Source: Pyrus communis (Eukaryota; Streptophyta; Magnoliopsida; Rosales; Rosaceae). From it: DNA of 64,000 bases. Position 1 is the first letter of the stretch; every line of letters begins with the position of its first letter. The stretch covers positions 13,502,001 through 13,566,000 of the forward strand of contig NC_084813.1 of NCBI RefSeq assembly GCF_963583255.1, written 5' to 3'. Made by a program: the position numbers and the translations under genes. Of this stretch, positions 35,035 to 45,100 are shown in pieces. The notes beneath the pieces are model-generated. The model had not been told where the DNA came from, made no database searches, and saw only the letters and a program-made list of their open reading frames with translations.

Positions 35035-35676
35035 CACTATAAGAAAAATGAGGAACAGCTACTAGATTAGTAGCTATTTGGTTGTTATTTTTGTTGTAAC
35101 AATGACGTTATTAATGAAAAAAAATTGTGAAAAAAAAAAAATAATCAAACATATATACACAAGCCCTTTAAAAGAACAGATATCTATTTTTTTCAAAAAA
35201 TAGGGATTAGTTGTAGGACTCATTTCACATTAAACTTTAACGATCAAAACCATTTATTTTATAAGTCTCGATATCATCTATACAAAATTCAATTCAACCG
35301 AAATCATTTGCTCATTTAATTATCCTAATGAAATCTCAATGTTTCTTAGAAAGTGTTCATTAATTTTTTTGCAAGAATAATCTATGAGATGCAACTTGAA
35401 AAATAAACGATCGGATCGTTAAAATTCGATGTGGTGTATACCCTATAACTAATCCTCATTTCTTTTTAAAAATGAGAATTTCTTTCCTTAAATAATCTCT
35501 GTGTCCGCGTGTGTGTATATGTATATATTAATGTAGCAGTCACCATTATGACGCAACTATCAACCACTTTTTGGATTTTTTTGCCACCTTTTCCTCGTTA
35601 GTAAAATTATTGTTACATCACCAATAATAACTAAATAGCTATTAATCTTGGTGGATGTTGCACTTTTCATGTAGTG
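35035..35676. mobile_element. CACTA-type MITE
   Basis: The ends are CACTATAAGAAAAATG and, on the minus strand, CACTACATGAAAAGTG, which match the CACTA superfamily terminus. Sub-terminal inverted similarity continues (AGTAGCTATTTGGTTGTTAT on the left, AATAGCTATTTAGTTATTAT on the right). A 3-bp TTT is on both sides (35032-35034 and 35677-35679), as expected. No transposase is present. A second inverted-repeat element sits inside. Confidence 0.83.
35196..35470. mobile_element. MITE nested in the CACTA element
   Basis: The inverted ends are GGGATTAGTTGTAGGAC on the left and GAGGATTAGTTATAGGGT on the minus strand at the right. The similarity continues through TTTAACGATC. The flanks are too A/T-rich to define a TSD. 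Confidence 0.6.
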
Positions 35677-36657
35677 TTTTCTTCCGTGGTTAGCACCAAT
35701 GATTTGCCGGTTCTTAAACCACGTTTTAAAAGAAAATAAAATTAAGCTATGGAATTGTACGAATGTATTTGATATATTAACGGTAGATATATAGCAGAAA
35801 TGAGTTGGCTATGTATATTGTAATATTGGTCTTGAAGTATCTTGCCATGCGGAAACAATGTTCAAATATCCAACAAACTAGAATACCAGGGAATATGAGG
35901 CGACAGATTAGTTCGGCCATAGATTGTTTACGAGGCCTAATTCTTTTTTTTTTTTTTTTTTTTTGGGAAAGCGAGACCTAATTCATTTGACGCATTGAGA
36001 GATTGGGTGTCAAAGCTAGCGATTGACCAGAGACCCACTCCTTTTGAAATTTGACTCCGACCCAACATCTGTACACTACTGTATTCCAAGTCCATGAGTA
36101 GATATTTCCTTCCCCTTATCGTTTCTTATCTTATCTTCTATATGCAAAGTCAATGGAAAAAGGAATAGTGATTTTGGTGTCACCAAGTTTCAACAAAATA
36201 ACTTGGACAAAAATGCCACCAAGATAAAAAATTTCAAAGGCATCCCAAAATAATGCATCAAATAAGGTAGGGGCATTTTCATCATTATAACAGTATTTTT
36301 TTAATAATTAATTAATTTTTATTATTACCTCACAATAGGCTAGCAATAATATGATTTAATTTCTCCATTTAAACACATTCAAAACATCTTAAGAGGCGTG
36401 TAATGCCGGTTATAAAAAATGGCATTCGCACGCAAATAATAATGTGATTAAATTATTTATCAAATGATTTTGTTTTTTAACAAACGATATTATCTACATT
36501 AAGGGGGAGGGGTGGGCTTAGCCTCACAATCGGCTAACAATAATGTGATTCAATCGGTTGTTTATTAAGTATTATTTTCTCTATTTTAAACACGTTCAAA
36601 ACATCTTAAGAGGAGTATAATGCCGGTTATAAAGAAAGTCTTTTGCGTGTAGATAAT
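35677..36657. other. Spacer with a small duplicated block
   Basis: The block from CTCACAATAGGCTAGCAATA near 36326 to ATGCCGGTTATAAA near 36400 recurs at 36521-36632. Part of it (AATTGTTTATTAAATATTAT) is also seen near 60004. A T-run lies at 35945-35963. No gene is seen. Confidence 0.5.
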
Positions 36658-37219
36658 TGTGACATCCCACATCGCCCAGGGGAGTGATCCTTATATGTAT
36701 ATTCTCATCCTTACCTAGCACGAGGCCTTTTGGGAGCTCACTGGCTTCGGGTTCCATAGGAACTCCGAAGTTAAGCGAGAAGGGGGTTAGAGCAATCCCA
36801 TGATGGGTGACCCATTGGGAAGTTGCTCGTGAGTTCCCAAAAACAAAACCGTAAGGGAATGGTAAGCCCAAAGCCGACAATATCGTGCTACGGTGGTGGA
36901 GCGGACCCTGGAAGTGATCCGTCCCGGGCCGGGATGTGACAATTTGGTATCAGAGCCTAACCCTGGCCGCGTGTGTGCCGACGAGGACGTCGGGCCCCTA
37001 AGGGGGGGTGAATTGTGACATCCCACATCGTCCAAGGGAGTGATCCTTATATGTATATTCTCATCCTTACCTAGCACGAGGCCTTTTGGGAGCTCACTGG
37101 CTTCGGGTTCCGTAGGAACTCCGAAGTTAAGCGAGAAGGGGGCTAGAACAATCCCATGATGGGTGACCCACTGGGAAGTTGCTCGTGAGTTCCCAAAAAC
37201 AAAACCATGAGGGAATGGA
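36658..37219 (+). mobile_element. Cassandra TRIM element (5S-carrying LTRs), right LTR truncated
   Basis: LTR 1 is 36658-36941 (TGTGACATCCC...GGGATGTGACA). It is followed by TTTGGTATCAGAGCC, the initiator-tRNA-Met primer site, then a 60-base interior, a purine tract AAGGGGGGG and a second LTR from 37014. The second LTR stops after AAAACCATGAGGGAATGG near 37218. Each LTR holds a 5S rRNA-like block (36725-36840 in LTR 1): AACTCCGAAGTTAAGCG (internal box A) and GATGGGTGACCC followed by TGGGAAG (box C). Cassandra elements are non-coding and depend on other retrotransposons. The ORFs read through here are not genes. Confidence 0.93.
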
Positions 37220-37604
37220 TACCAAATTGTCACATTCCGCCCCGGGGGGGACCACTTCTCGGGCCTGCTCCACCACCGTAGCACGATATTGTCTGCTTTG
37301 GGCCCACCATTCCCTCACGGTTTTGTTTTTAGGAACTCACGAACAACTTCCCAGTGGGTCACCCATCATGGGATTGCTCTAGCCCCCTTCTCGCTTAACT
37401 TCGAAGTTTCTACGGAACCCGAAGCTAGTGAGCTCCCAAAAGGCCTCGTGCTAGGTAGGGATGAGAATATACATGTAAGGATCACTCCCCTGGGCGATGT
37501 GGGATGTCACAATAAATTTGTCACATCTTGGCCCGGGGCGGATCACTTCCCGGGCCCGCTCCACCATCGTAGCACGATATTGTCCGCTTTGTCCACCAAT
37601 ACTG
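37220..37604 (-). mobile_element. Inverted Cassandra LTR plus a partial second LTR
   Basis: A full LTR in minus orientation spans 37228-37511 (TGTCACATTCC...GGGATGTCACA), preceded by ATACCAAAT, the inverted start of the primer site. A further minus-strand LTR begins at 37519 (TGTCACATCTTGG) and is cut off near 37604. The 5S-like block in the complete one is at about 37325-37440. With the plus-strand copy at 36658-37219 this forms a head-to-head array. Confidence 0.9.
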
Positions 37605-38139
37605 CCCTTACAACGCATGAACTGAAACCCTGAGCAGGAGGCCCAGGTCCATTCACTAGCCCATAGGCAGGGGACCTAGGTCCTTAGAGAAGCATCCCAA
37701 GCCCAAGAAGCCTAGCCAGCTGTTAGTCGAGCCTAGCTAGCTACCAACCAAGCTCAAGCCCGCAAGGAGCAAGGCGCGGACAAGGTGTAGCACCGGCTCA
37801 ATGCGCAGTGTATGCCCAAGGTTAGCTGCCACACACACAAGCCTAGTGCACCCCTACACACGTACTGTCTACCCAACTGGGTTGGCTCGCCTCGCGACAC
37901 TTTCCAACGACCCGGCCCATGGCCCAATCTATTCTAAGGCCATATCCGGCAATCCAGATCCTAACCACCAGTCTCGCGATTGATTCATGGTTATTTTCTC
38001 CCCATTTTTCTACAGGGATGCCCACTTTGAGCTCAATTTTTGTACCTACAGTCCACCATACATCCACCATACATAGAGATACCCATTTCCTAGACTCTTC
38101 CAATCCAAATAGTGAGCACGACCTGCCCAGCAGGTCGCC
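37605..38139 (+). other. Probable 5' leader of a Gypsy element
   Basis: C/G-rich sequence with many CCCAAGCCC and AGCCTAGC motifs lies directly upstream of the gag remnant. No LTR boundary was found; it may have been lost at the Cassandra junction. The ORFs have no domain. Confidence 0.35.
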
Positions 38140-39592
38140 AATTTGATGAGCACCATCACACAATAGACCACCTTAGTGAACCAGCTTCTTGAACGCATCG
38201 AGATGCAGCGCACCCTAAGCGAGGTGTCTCAAAGTAGAACAAAAGCGGAAGAACATGACTTATTCCAATGACGTCTCGACAAAGAGCTGCTCAGCCCGTC
38301 ATGAATCGTGTGTTTGGGTAGTGTGCACTCTCGTTTAGGCATTCGGGGAAATGTCTTCTCCCACCTAGATGCGCAGAGAAGCGTTCATTCCAAACTCAGC
38401 TCACAAGTTAGTGTGCATTCGAGTTTAGGTCTACATCCAACGAGTACTCAGGACATTCCAAGATAAACGTCCACACAAGGCTAGGCTTACAAGGAGGTCC
38501 TCCTACAAGTCATCGGAGTAGGCAGCCGCATGATGCATAGAGAAGAACATGAGAGCAGTCTAACTCAAGTTTCACTAATAGCTTCTGCCAAGAGCGAAGG
38601 CAAGCAGCACAGGATGAACCATGTGCACCGCTACCGCGACACAAATGAGCAGGACATGTCGAAGAGCAACATAGACCAACATGTCAACACCGAGGGCAGC
38701 TCGAGGCTCTGCTACCCTCACAAGGCATAAATCCAAGAGGAAGTATAAAGGCTCATAGCGGAGTTCCAGTGCATTGACACTGCCGATGATGCCCTTCGTA
38801 GGGACGTGGCTAACCTAAGCAGGTCACCTTTTACAGAAGAGATCGAGGAACCGGAACAACCACAGAAGTTTAGCTCGCCACATTTCACTTTGTTCAAAGG
38901 AGATGAAGATTTAGACAAGCACATAATGCATTACCAGAACGTCATAACCCTCTATGCCAACGATGACGCTCTTATGTGCAAGATTTTTGATATGAAGCTC
39001 CAAGGCGAGGAGCAAGATTGGTTTCACACCTTACCGCCATGATCAATCCGGAACTTTAGTGAACTTTCCTTGGTTTTCACTAAGGAATATTCGTCCTACC
39101 TTTCAATAAAAAAGAAGTCTGACCATTTCTTCAACATGAAGAATGACCCGAAGGAGTCACTCCGCACTTACGTCAAGAGGTTCCAGGCAGAAAAGGCGAA
39201 AATCGTCGGATTTGATGACAACATTGCATGCTCAGCCTTCTAAAATGGGTTCCCAGCAGATCACCCACTTTTTGGAGAATTGATCATGGGCATTGTTCTA
39301 AAAATCTCCACCTCGCACCGCCTAGGCGCTAGGCGGTTGGTCACCACCCCGATTAATGCATAGGCGTTTGAAAATTAAGAAATGGCGCCTAGAGCTGTTG
39401 AGTATCCTGCCTACGTTACGACTCATTTAAACAGAAAATATAACTTTCATTTTGCATTTTATTTTTTTCAATAAATTGTAAGAGACTTATTGAATGCTTA
39501 AATGAATACACATTATATGCATGTTCCCCATGTTTTAATTATGTTCCAATACTTCATAATATATATGTCATTCTATTTTGTAGTTTAGAATG

Positions 39593-39638
<46 letters not shown>

Positions 39639-40150
39639 AAGTATAAACACACTTATTTACACAAAATATAATAGATTTACTTAAATCCACCTAGTCCACC
39701 TAGGCGCCCGCATAGCTGCCTAGTCTCTAGGCCCCAACTCACCGCCTGACTAGAGCCTAGCGTCTTTTAGAACCTTGATCATGCGTGAGAACTTGACCCT
39801 GGAAAATTCTTATGCTTTGGCAGAAAATCACTTCCACTAGGATGAGGAAAAATGCTCCCAGAAGCTGCCTGAGCAGCTGTGGAAAGACGTAGAGCTGACT
39901 CAAAAAAAGGCACTGCTTAAAAAACAAGCCAGAGAGCAGACGCAAGAACCGATCCCTAACAAAATGAGGCACAGTACCTAAGACGTACACCAAGTTCTCA
40001 GTCAAGATCAACCAAATCCTTTGCGACTTTAAAGACAAGTCATCACCCATGAGGAGGAACACTATTAAGATGGACCAGTTAAAGTACTGGGCATTCCATA
40101 GAGGTCACGAGCACACAACCAACAACTGCACCACATGGAAAAGGTACCTT
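38140..40150 (+). pseudogene. Gypsy gag, decayed
   Basis: Reading blocks: FTLFKGDEDLDKHIMHYQN near 38890, KIFDMKLQGEEQDWFHTLPP near 38980-39042, SLRTYVKRFQAEKAKI near 39165, and NGFPADHPLFGELIM up to 39288. After the MITE, RENLTLENSYALAE resumes at 39784. This is the retrotransposon gag domain with its tryptophan/tyrosine pattern. Several stop codons interrupt it (for example after TLPP and before NGFPAD). The frame continues into a protease region. Confidence 0.78.
39289..39774 (+). mobile_element. MITE (CGCCTAGGCG family) inside Gypsy gag
   Basis: The 9-bp repeat TTGATCATG lies on both sides (39280-39288 and 39775-39783), and gag homology resumes exactly after it. The ends are GTTCTAAAAATCTCC and, on the minus strand, GGTTCTAAAAGACGCTAGG. 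A long (AT)n tract sits near the centre at 39597-39636. The 9-bp duplication suggests a Mutator-type mobiliser. A relative lies at 30670-31093. Confidence 0.85.
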
Positions 40151-40189
40151 GAGTAACTCGTAAAGGAAGGCAAGTGTGACCAGTATGTT

Positions 40190-41975
40190 AACAGGCTAGC
40201 TGTCTGGCCAAGGCGACAAGTAGACATCGATGTCGAACCACCAGCCAAGACAATCCGAATCAACGGAATCTTTGCTGAATCTGAGCATCTGGGGGCCACC
40301 AACAACTCCAAAAAAAGGAAGATCCAGCAAGTAAGATTGGTCTTCCAGGTTTAAGCCATAGATGTTGTTCCTGGACCAATCGTTTGCTTCACCGAACAGG
40401 ATGCCGAGGGAATAGACTTTCCCCACGACGGTGCCTTGGTGATTTATGTTCAATTGGCCTATGCCATCATTGACAAAATTATGGTAGACAATAGTAGCTC
40501 GGTCAACATCTTACAATTATTAGTCATTCAGAAGATAGGCTTAGAAAGCATGATCTAACACAAAGCAGAGGTCGTGACCTTAAGCGGACTCACCTTAACT
40601 GTCATTGGCACTATCATACTTGACGTAACCAGCTCATCGATTGTTTCGTTGCAGACTTTCATGATCGTCAGCGATCCATCTCCTCATAATAGGATATTAA
40701 GTCGACCCTGGCTAGTGAAGATTAGAGCTATGACCTCGATCGAGTATCAAAAAATTTGATTTCACATCTTGGCCATGTCTTAGAGATGCACTGTACAAGT
40801 TCTTCAGAAGTTAAAGAAGAAGTTTTGCACCCCAGTGATAGTAGCTGAAGTGCAGAAGGATGACTCTACCTCTGCTAAATAACAATTACAGCAGGCAAGT
40901 CAAGAAGATGGCGTCAAGATTAACAATGCCCTAGAAGATAAATCAGGATGGAAACCTGAAGAAGACGCCGAAGACATCAATCCCACTGCCAAACCTGTGA
41001 TCCAGAAAATGTGACATTTTGCACCCGAGCGAGTATCGATTATCAAGGCAAAGATTGAAAAATTACTAGAGGCTGGTTTCATCGAGGAAGTAGCACACTT
41101 AGCGTGGCTGGCCAACATCGTGTTAGTGAAGAAAAAAGACATGGGCAAGTAGAGAGTATGCGTGGATTACACCGACCTCAACAAGGTGTGCCCTAAAGAC
41201 AACTACCTGGTTCCCCAAATCGACTTACTCGTTGACTCAACATCTGGGAATTAGTTACTCAGCTTCGTGGAATCATACTCAGGCTACAATTAGATTTTCA
41301 TGTACGAGCCTAACAAGGAGAAAATCGCATTCGTGATCGAGCAAGGCACATACTGTTACAAGGCTATGCTCTTTGGCCTAAAAAATGCAAGTGCAACCTA
41401 CAGCGGTTTGTAAACACGATGTTCAAGAAGCAGATCAGAGTCACTATGAAAGTCTATGTCGATGACATCATGGTGAAAGGCAAGCAATAGTCAGACCACA
41501 TTTGCAACTTGGCAGAGACTTTTGACATCTTCCGAGAGTACACAATGAAGCTCAACCCAACTAAGTGCACTTTTGGCGTCTCATCAAGCCGATTCTTAAG
41601 GTACCTTGTAACCCAACGGGGAATGAAGGCTCACCCAAGGCAAAATAAAGTGATCATGGACATGAAATCTCCCACAACTTTGAAGGAGATCCAAAGTTTG
41701 ACCGAACGAGCAGCTGTACTCAATCATTTGCTCTTGCAATCCACTGATAGATGCAAGCCTTTCTTCAAGGCAATCAACAAGGCGCAGAAAGATAAATGAG
41801 ACAACGAGTGTGAGAAAGCATTTCAGGACCTGAATCAATACATGACATCAGCTCCACTACTATCCAAACCTAAAGCAGCAGAGAACCTGTACATCTATCT
41901 GGTGGTATCAGAAGTGGCAGTGAGCTCTGCCTTCAGTAAACAATTGAGGCCACAGAAAGACCACACTTATTTTAG
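40190..41975 (+). pseudogene. Gypsy protease and reverse transcriptase, truncated in RNase H
   Basis: Protease region: HDGALVIYVQLAYAIIDK, then VDNSSSVNIL where a D-S/T-G active site is expected, and NRILSRPWL near 40695. RT blocks: AGFIEEV and WLANIVLVKKKDMGK near 41070-41150, VCVDYTDLNKVCPKDNY at 41158, GTYCYKAMLFGLKNASATY near 41345-41400, and the catalytic YVDDIMVK at 41456. The first RNase H residues (LYIYLVVSEVAVSSAF) are near 41890. The reading stops near 41970; integrase and 3' LTR are missing. Stops and a frameshift around 41400 make it inactive. The KVCPKDNY wording is typical of the Tat group of Gypsy elements (from memory). Confidence 0.85.
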
Positions 41976-42649
41976 GTGTAGAAGATTTGATCTTGTGTAT
42001 ATTTATATACAAAAAGATAAGTATCACGAGATTAATATTGCAGAGTAGAATGATTTAATAGTAATGAAAATGAGCTATGAAAGAAAATTATAAAGAAACA
42101 AGTGATAGATTGTCTTGGTGGTTAGTTAGGGTCTTTCTCTTTAATCCATTGCATCTTGAGTTCTTGACTTCAAACCCTACCTCTCCCTCCATAATATAGA
42201 ATATCACGTATAATAATAAATAAAAAGAAATGCTAAGGAGACTCTTTCAAAAGTGGGACTCTTCACAGACCCTTTGTCATTTTATGTTTTTGGCATAAAA
42301 TTTTTATAATGTTATCATGAAAATTACTGTTAACTATGAAATAATAGAGTTCATAAAGAGTCTCACTTTGAAAACATTTCTCTGGAAAAAAAAAAAGAAA
42401 AAAAAGAAAAAAAAAAAAAAAAAAAAACTAAGATGGCGGCTCTAAACATCATTATTTTTTTTAATCGTGACAATAAAGTCAATGGAAAGAGTACAAATTA
42501 AGAAAATCTTAACAATAAGTTGACTTCACATTTAATAATTATATGTGTGTTTAGAAAATGAAAAAAAAAAAATAGAAACATAACTGCATATGGATGCATG
42601 TTATGTACAAATTCTATTTTTCTTTTGTTTTAGAATAAATTGTAGTAAT
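41976..42649. other. Spacer with small repeats
   Basis: A SINE-like unit may lie at 42108-42215 (GTCTTGGTGGTTAGTTAGGG, box B-like GACTTCAAACCCT, A-rich tail). A MITE follows at 42227-42382 and an A-run at 42387-42427. No gene is seen. Confidence 0.4.
42227..42382. mobile_element. MITE (GGACTCTCTCAAAAGT family), copy 1
   Basis: The left end AGAAATGCTAAGGAGACTCT and the right end (AGAAATGTTTTCAAAGTGAG on the minus strand) are inverted copies. The interior matches the element at 60588-60738 in reverse. Confidence 0.7.
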
Positions 42650-45100
42650 TGACACACCCCGACCCAGAAAGTCCACTTGGACCCTGAATCGAGCTGTGCT
42701 AGCCGACACCTGGAAGGTGATGAAGCCATAAAATGTGATAGTGTATAAAAAGCGAATAAATTTGAATCTAAAAGTGTCTAAGTACCAGAGTGCACTACGA
42801 GTGGGAGCGAACCCATTTCACACGTGATGTCAGAGCATAAGTAAGGTACAGTAGTGTGGGTAAGAATCATACCCTTAAAAGTAGCCACCAATACTAAGAT
42901 TAGCTATATATCCTTATCGATACAAACTCAGCAGTTAAAACCTGAAGGGGTACAAAACAGAAAGTGTGAGTAAGCAGTACAACCAAGCTTCCCAAAACTA
43001 TTACCTTTCTAACAGTAATAACCCCTCACTGTAATTCCCTTATCATTTTCTATATGACAGTACAACATATATACATATATCCAAACCATACTCAGAAATG
43101 ACCAAAACCACGGTTTGCCATCAACTCCACCATACATTAATAAGTAGGCTAAATGAACTTAATCAATACAAAGTGATATATCAGTCAGAGTCATCTAAAA
43201 TGACATGTACAACTTATCCATATCTCATCAATCATGGCTAGCATATAAGTCGGAGTCACCTATAGTGACCTGTACAACTTATCCATATCTCATCAATCCT
43301 GGCTAGCATATAAGTCGGAGTCACCTATAGTGACCTGTACGACTTATCCATATCTCATCAATCATGGCTAGCCAATAGCTCAATAAGTATACCTGCACAC
43401 GAGTCGGAACCACCTAAAGTGGTCTGTACGACAGAACTGGGTGTAAATAAATACGCTCAAGTGCTACGATCACGTGAAGACTGTGCGAATAATCGTCGGT
43501 CACCTACGAGTCGGAACCACCTAAAGTGGTCTGTACGACAGGACTGTGCACCTACCTTGGATCCAAGGTGAGCGTAAGGTGCGGGAGGTGAACATCGCGT
43601 GAAGGACTATGCCCTGGCCACGGGCAGGAGCACTAACACCAGGGTGCAGGTTTATGAGCTCTCAATGCATCTCAATATAACATGTGCAACTCATGGCAAC
43701 CAGTACGACAGTATCGAAGTTACCTAACACATAACTGTAGTCATGCTATAACGCAATCGATTCAACTAATACCATAAAATCACCTGAACTTACCTGGGTG
43801 TCCTAAGTTCACCTTTTCACTTGAAAGCATTCCCAATAATTATATGCAAGTAATATACATATGGATATACCATGATGCAATCTAATACTCAACCATGTCG
43901 TAGCATTTTCAATTATAAACAATACGGTGTGAAATGTACAATCAATAACGCCCTACTCCCGAACTACTTATTTTCAGGGATAATTATCCGTGACAACCCA
44001 ATTAACACTAATTTAACTAACTAATTCACAAAACTAAAACTTGCCTTTACCAATTTCCTTCACATTACTCAATTTCCCAAGCAAGGCTTTTGTCTCAAAT
44101 ATTTTATGGCTGCATCTAACGTCTCGTTAGACTGCCTACGTACCCTAAACAGGGATCAAGCCATTCATAGTTCATATAGGTACTTCAAGCATTCACAATA
44201 ATTATATGAAGGTAATATACCTAATCAATTTAAAAGTGTCGATAGAACTTTTAATAATATGTACGATAAAAAGGAAAAGATCCACTCACCTGGAGTCCAC
44301 GCTATGATTCTTTAGCGCACGCATCGAGGCGTCCTGAATGATTGGTCCCTGCCACGAAGTCCAAAAGTGGCCGGAAGATGGTCAATTTTGCCCACAAAGT
44401 CGGCGGGTGCCTAAAACTTCCCGACATCAATTCGTCGTCTACGGTGGTCTAACGGGGTCAAGGTTGGTTGGGTTTTGCTCCTGGGATGATGGGCTACAAA
44501 GCCCAAGTGGTGGCATCAGCCATCGCTTTGCCGATTGGCCGAAAAATCGAAAAGGGTGGCCGGAGCACTATTGATTTTCGTCAACTTTCGTGGCCTCAAA
44601 CCACCACATACCATGGTTAATCAAGGTGGTTCTTGGATGGGTTTTGTAGAGGGGAATGAGAGCTTCAAGATGGTGGTGGTGGCATCGAAAAACTCCACCG
44701 GAGTTGGCCGAAATCGACCTTGGAAAATGGGAACTCGTGGTGGGTGCAGGTGGACGGGAAACCACTTCCTTTTCCCTTTTTTTTTTTTTTTCTTTTCTTT
44801 CTTTCCTCCATTTCTGATTGGGCTTCACCCCACAAAGTGGGGATTTAATTTAAATAAACACTAAACCTTGAATAACCAATTTCGAACGTCTGTAACTATA
44901 CCGTTATAATTCGGACTCGCAGATGGCTTTCGCCTATACGTTCGTACAAACGAGTACTACAAGGATATGCTAAAAGAATAAGTCCCACATCTCTCAAGTC
45001 GATGGTCAACGGAAGTCAAAGTCCTTGCCTCTGGGGCAATTTCGTAAATTCACGCTTTTAAAATAAAATAAAAACGTAAAATTTGGAACGGGTTGTCACA
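42650..45100 (-). mobile_element. Long LTR (2.45 kb), minus orientation
   Basis: On the plus strand it starts TGACACACCCCGACCCAG and ends GGAACGGGTTGTCACA. Read in reverse it matches the LTR-type sequence at 60784-63554, including GACGTCACATGTGAATGGG and CTTCGTCACCTTCCAGG in the other copy. No convincing TSD was found (GTAAT left, ATCTA right), so it may be one LTR of a rearranged element. ORFs inside (44338-44864) have no domain. Confidence 0.68.
43165..43385. repeat. Three tandem units of 75 bp within the long LTR
   Basis: The unit contains GCATATAAGTCGGAGTCACC, AGTGACCTGTACAACTTATC and ATATCTCATCAATCATGGCT. Units begin near 43166, 43241 and 43316. A related shorter motif (GAGTCGGAACCACC, then AAAGTGGTCTGTACGACAG) occurs at about 43400 and 43507. 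Confidence 0.85.

Noticed and set aside
36725..36840. 5S rRNA gene
   Set aside because: The similarity covers the internal control boxes, but the sequence lies inside an LTR, lacks the exact 5S ends and T-run terminator, and recurs in every Cassandra LTR here.
36596..37633. Long ORFs across the Cassandra cluster (up to 165 codons)
   Set aside because: They are readings of non-coding LTRs on both strands, and the same peptide reappears at each LTR copy.
43165..43545. CRISPR-like array
   Set aside because: Direct repeats are adjacent 75-bp units without unique spacers, in plant LTR sequence.
44338..44864. Trp-rich ORFs of 78 and 109 codons
   Set aside because: They lie inside the long LTR, run into a T-homopolymer and have no domain.
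42650..45100. Complete LTR retrotransposon with two LTRs
   Set aside because: Only one LTR is present, with no interior and no matching target duplication; called a single LTR.
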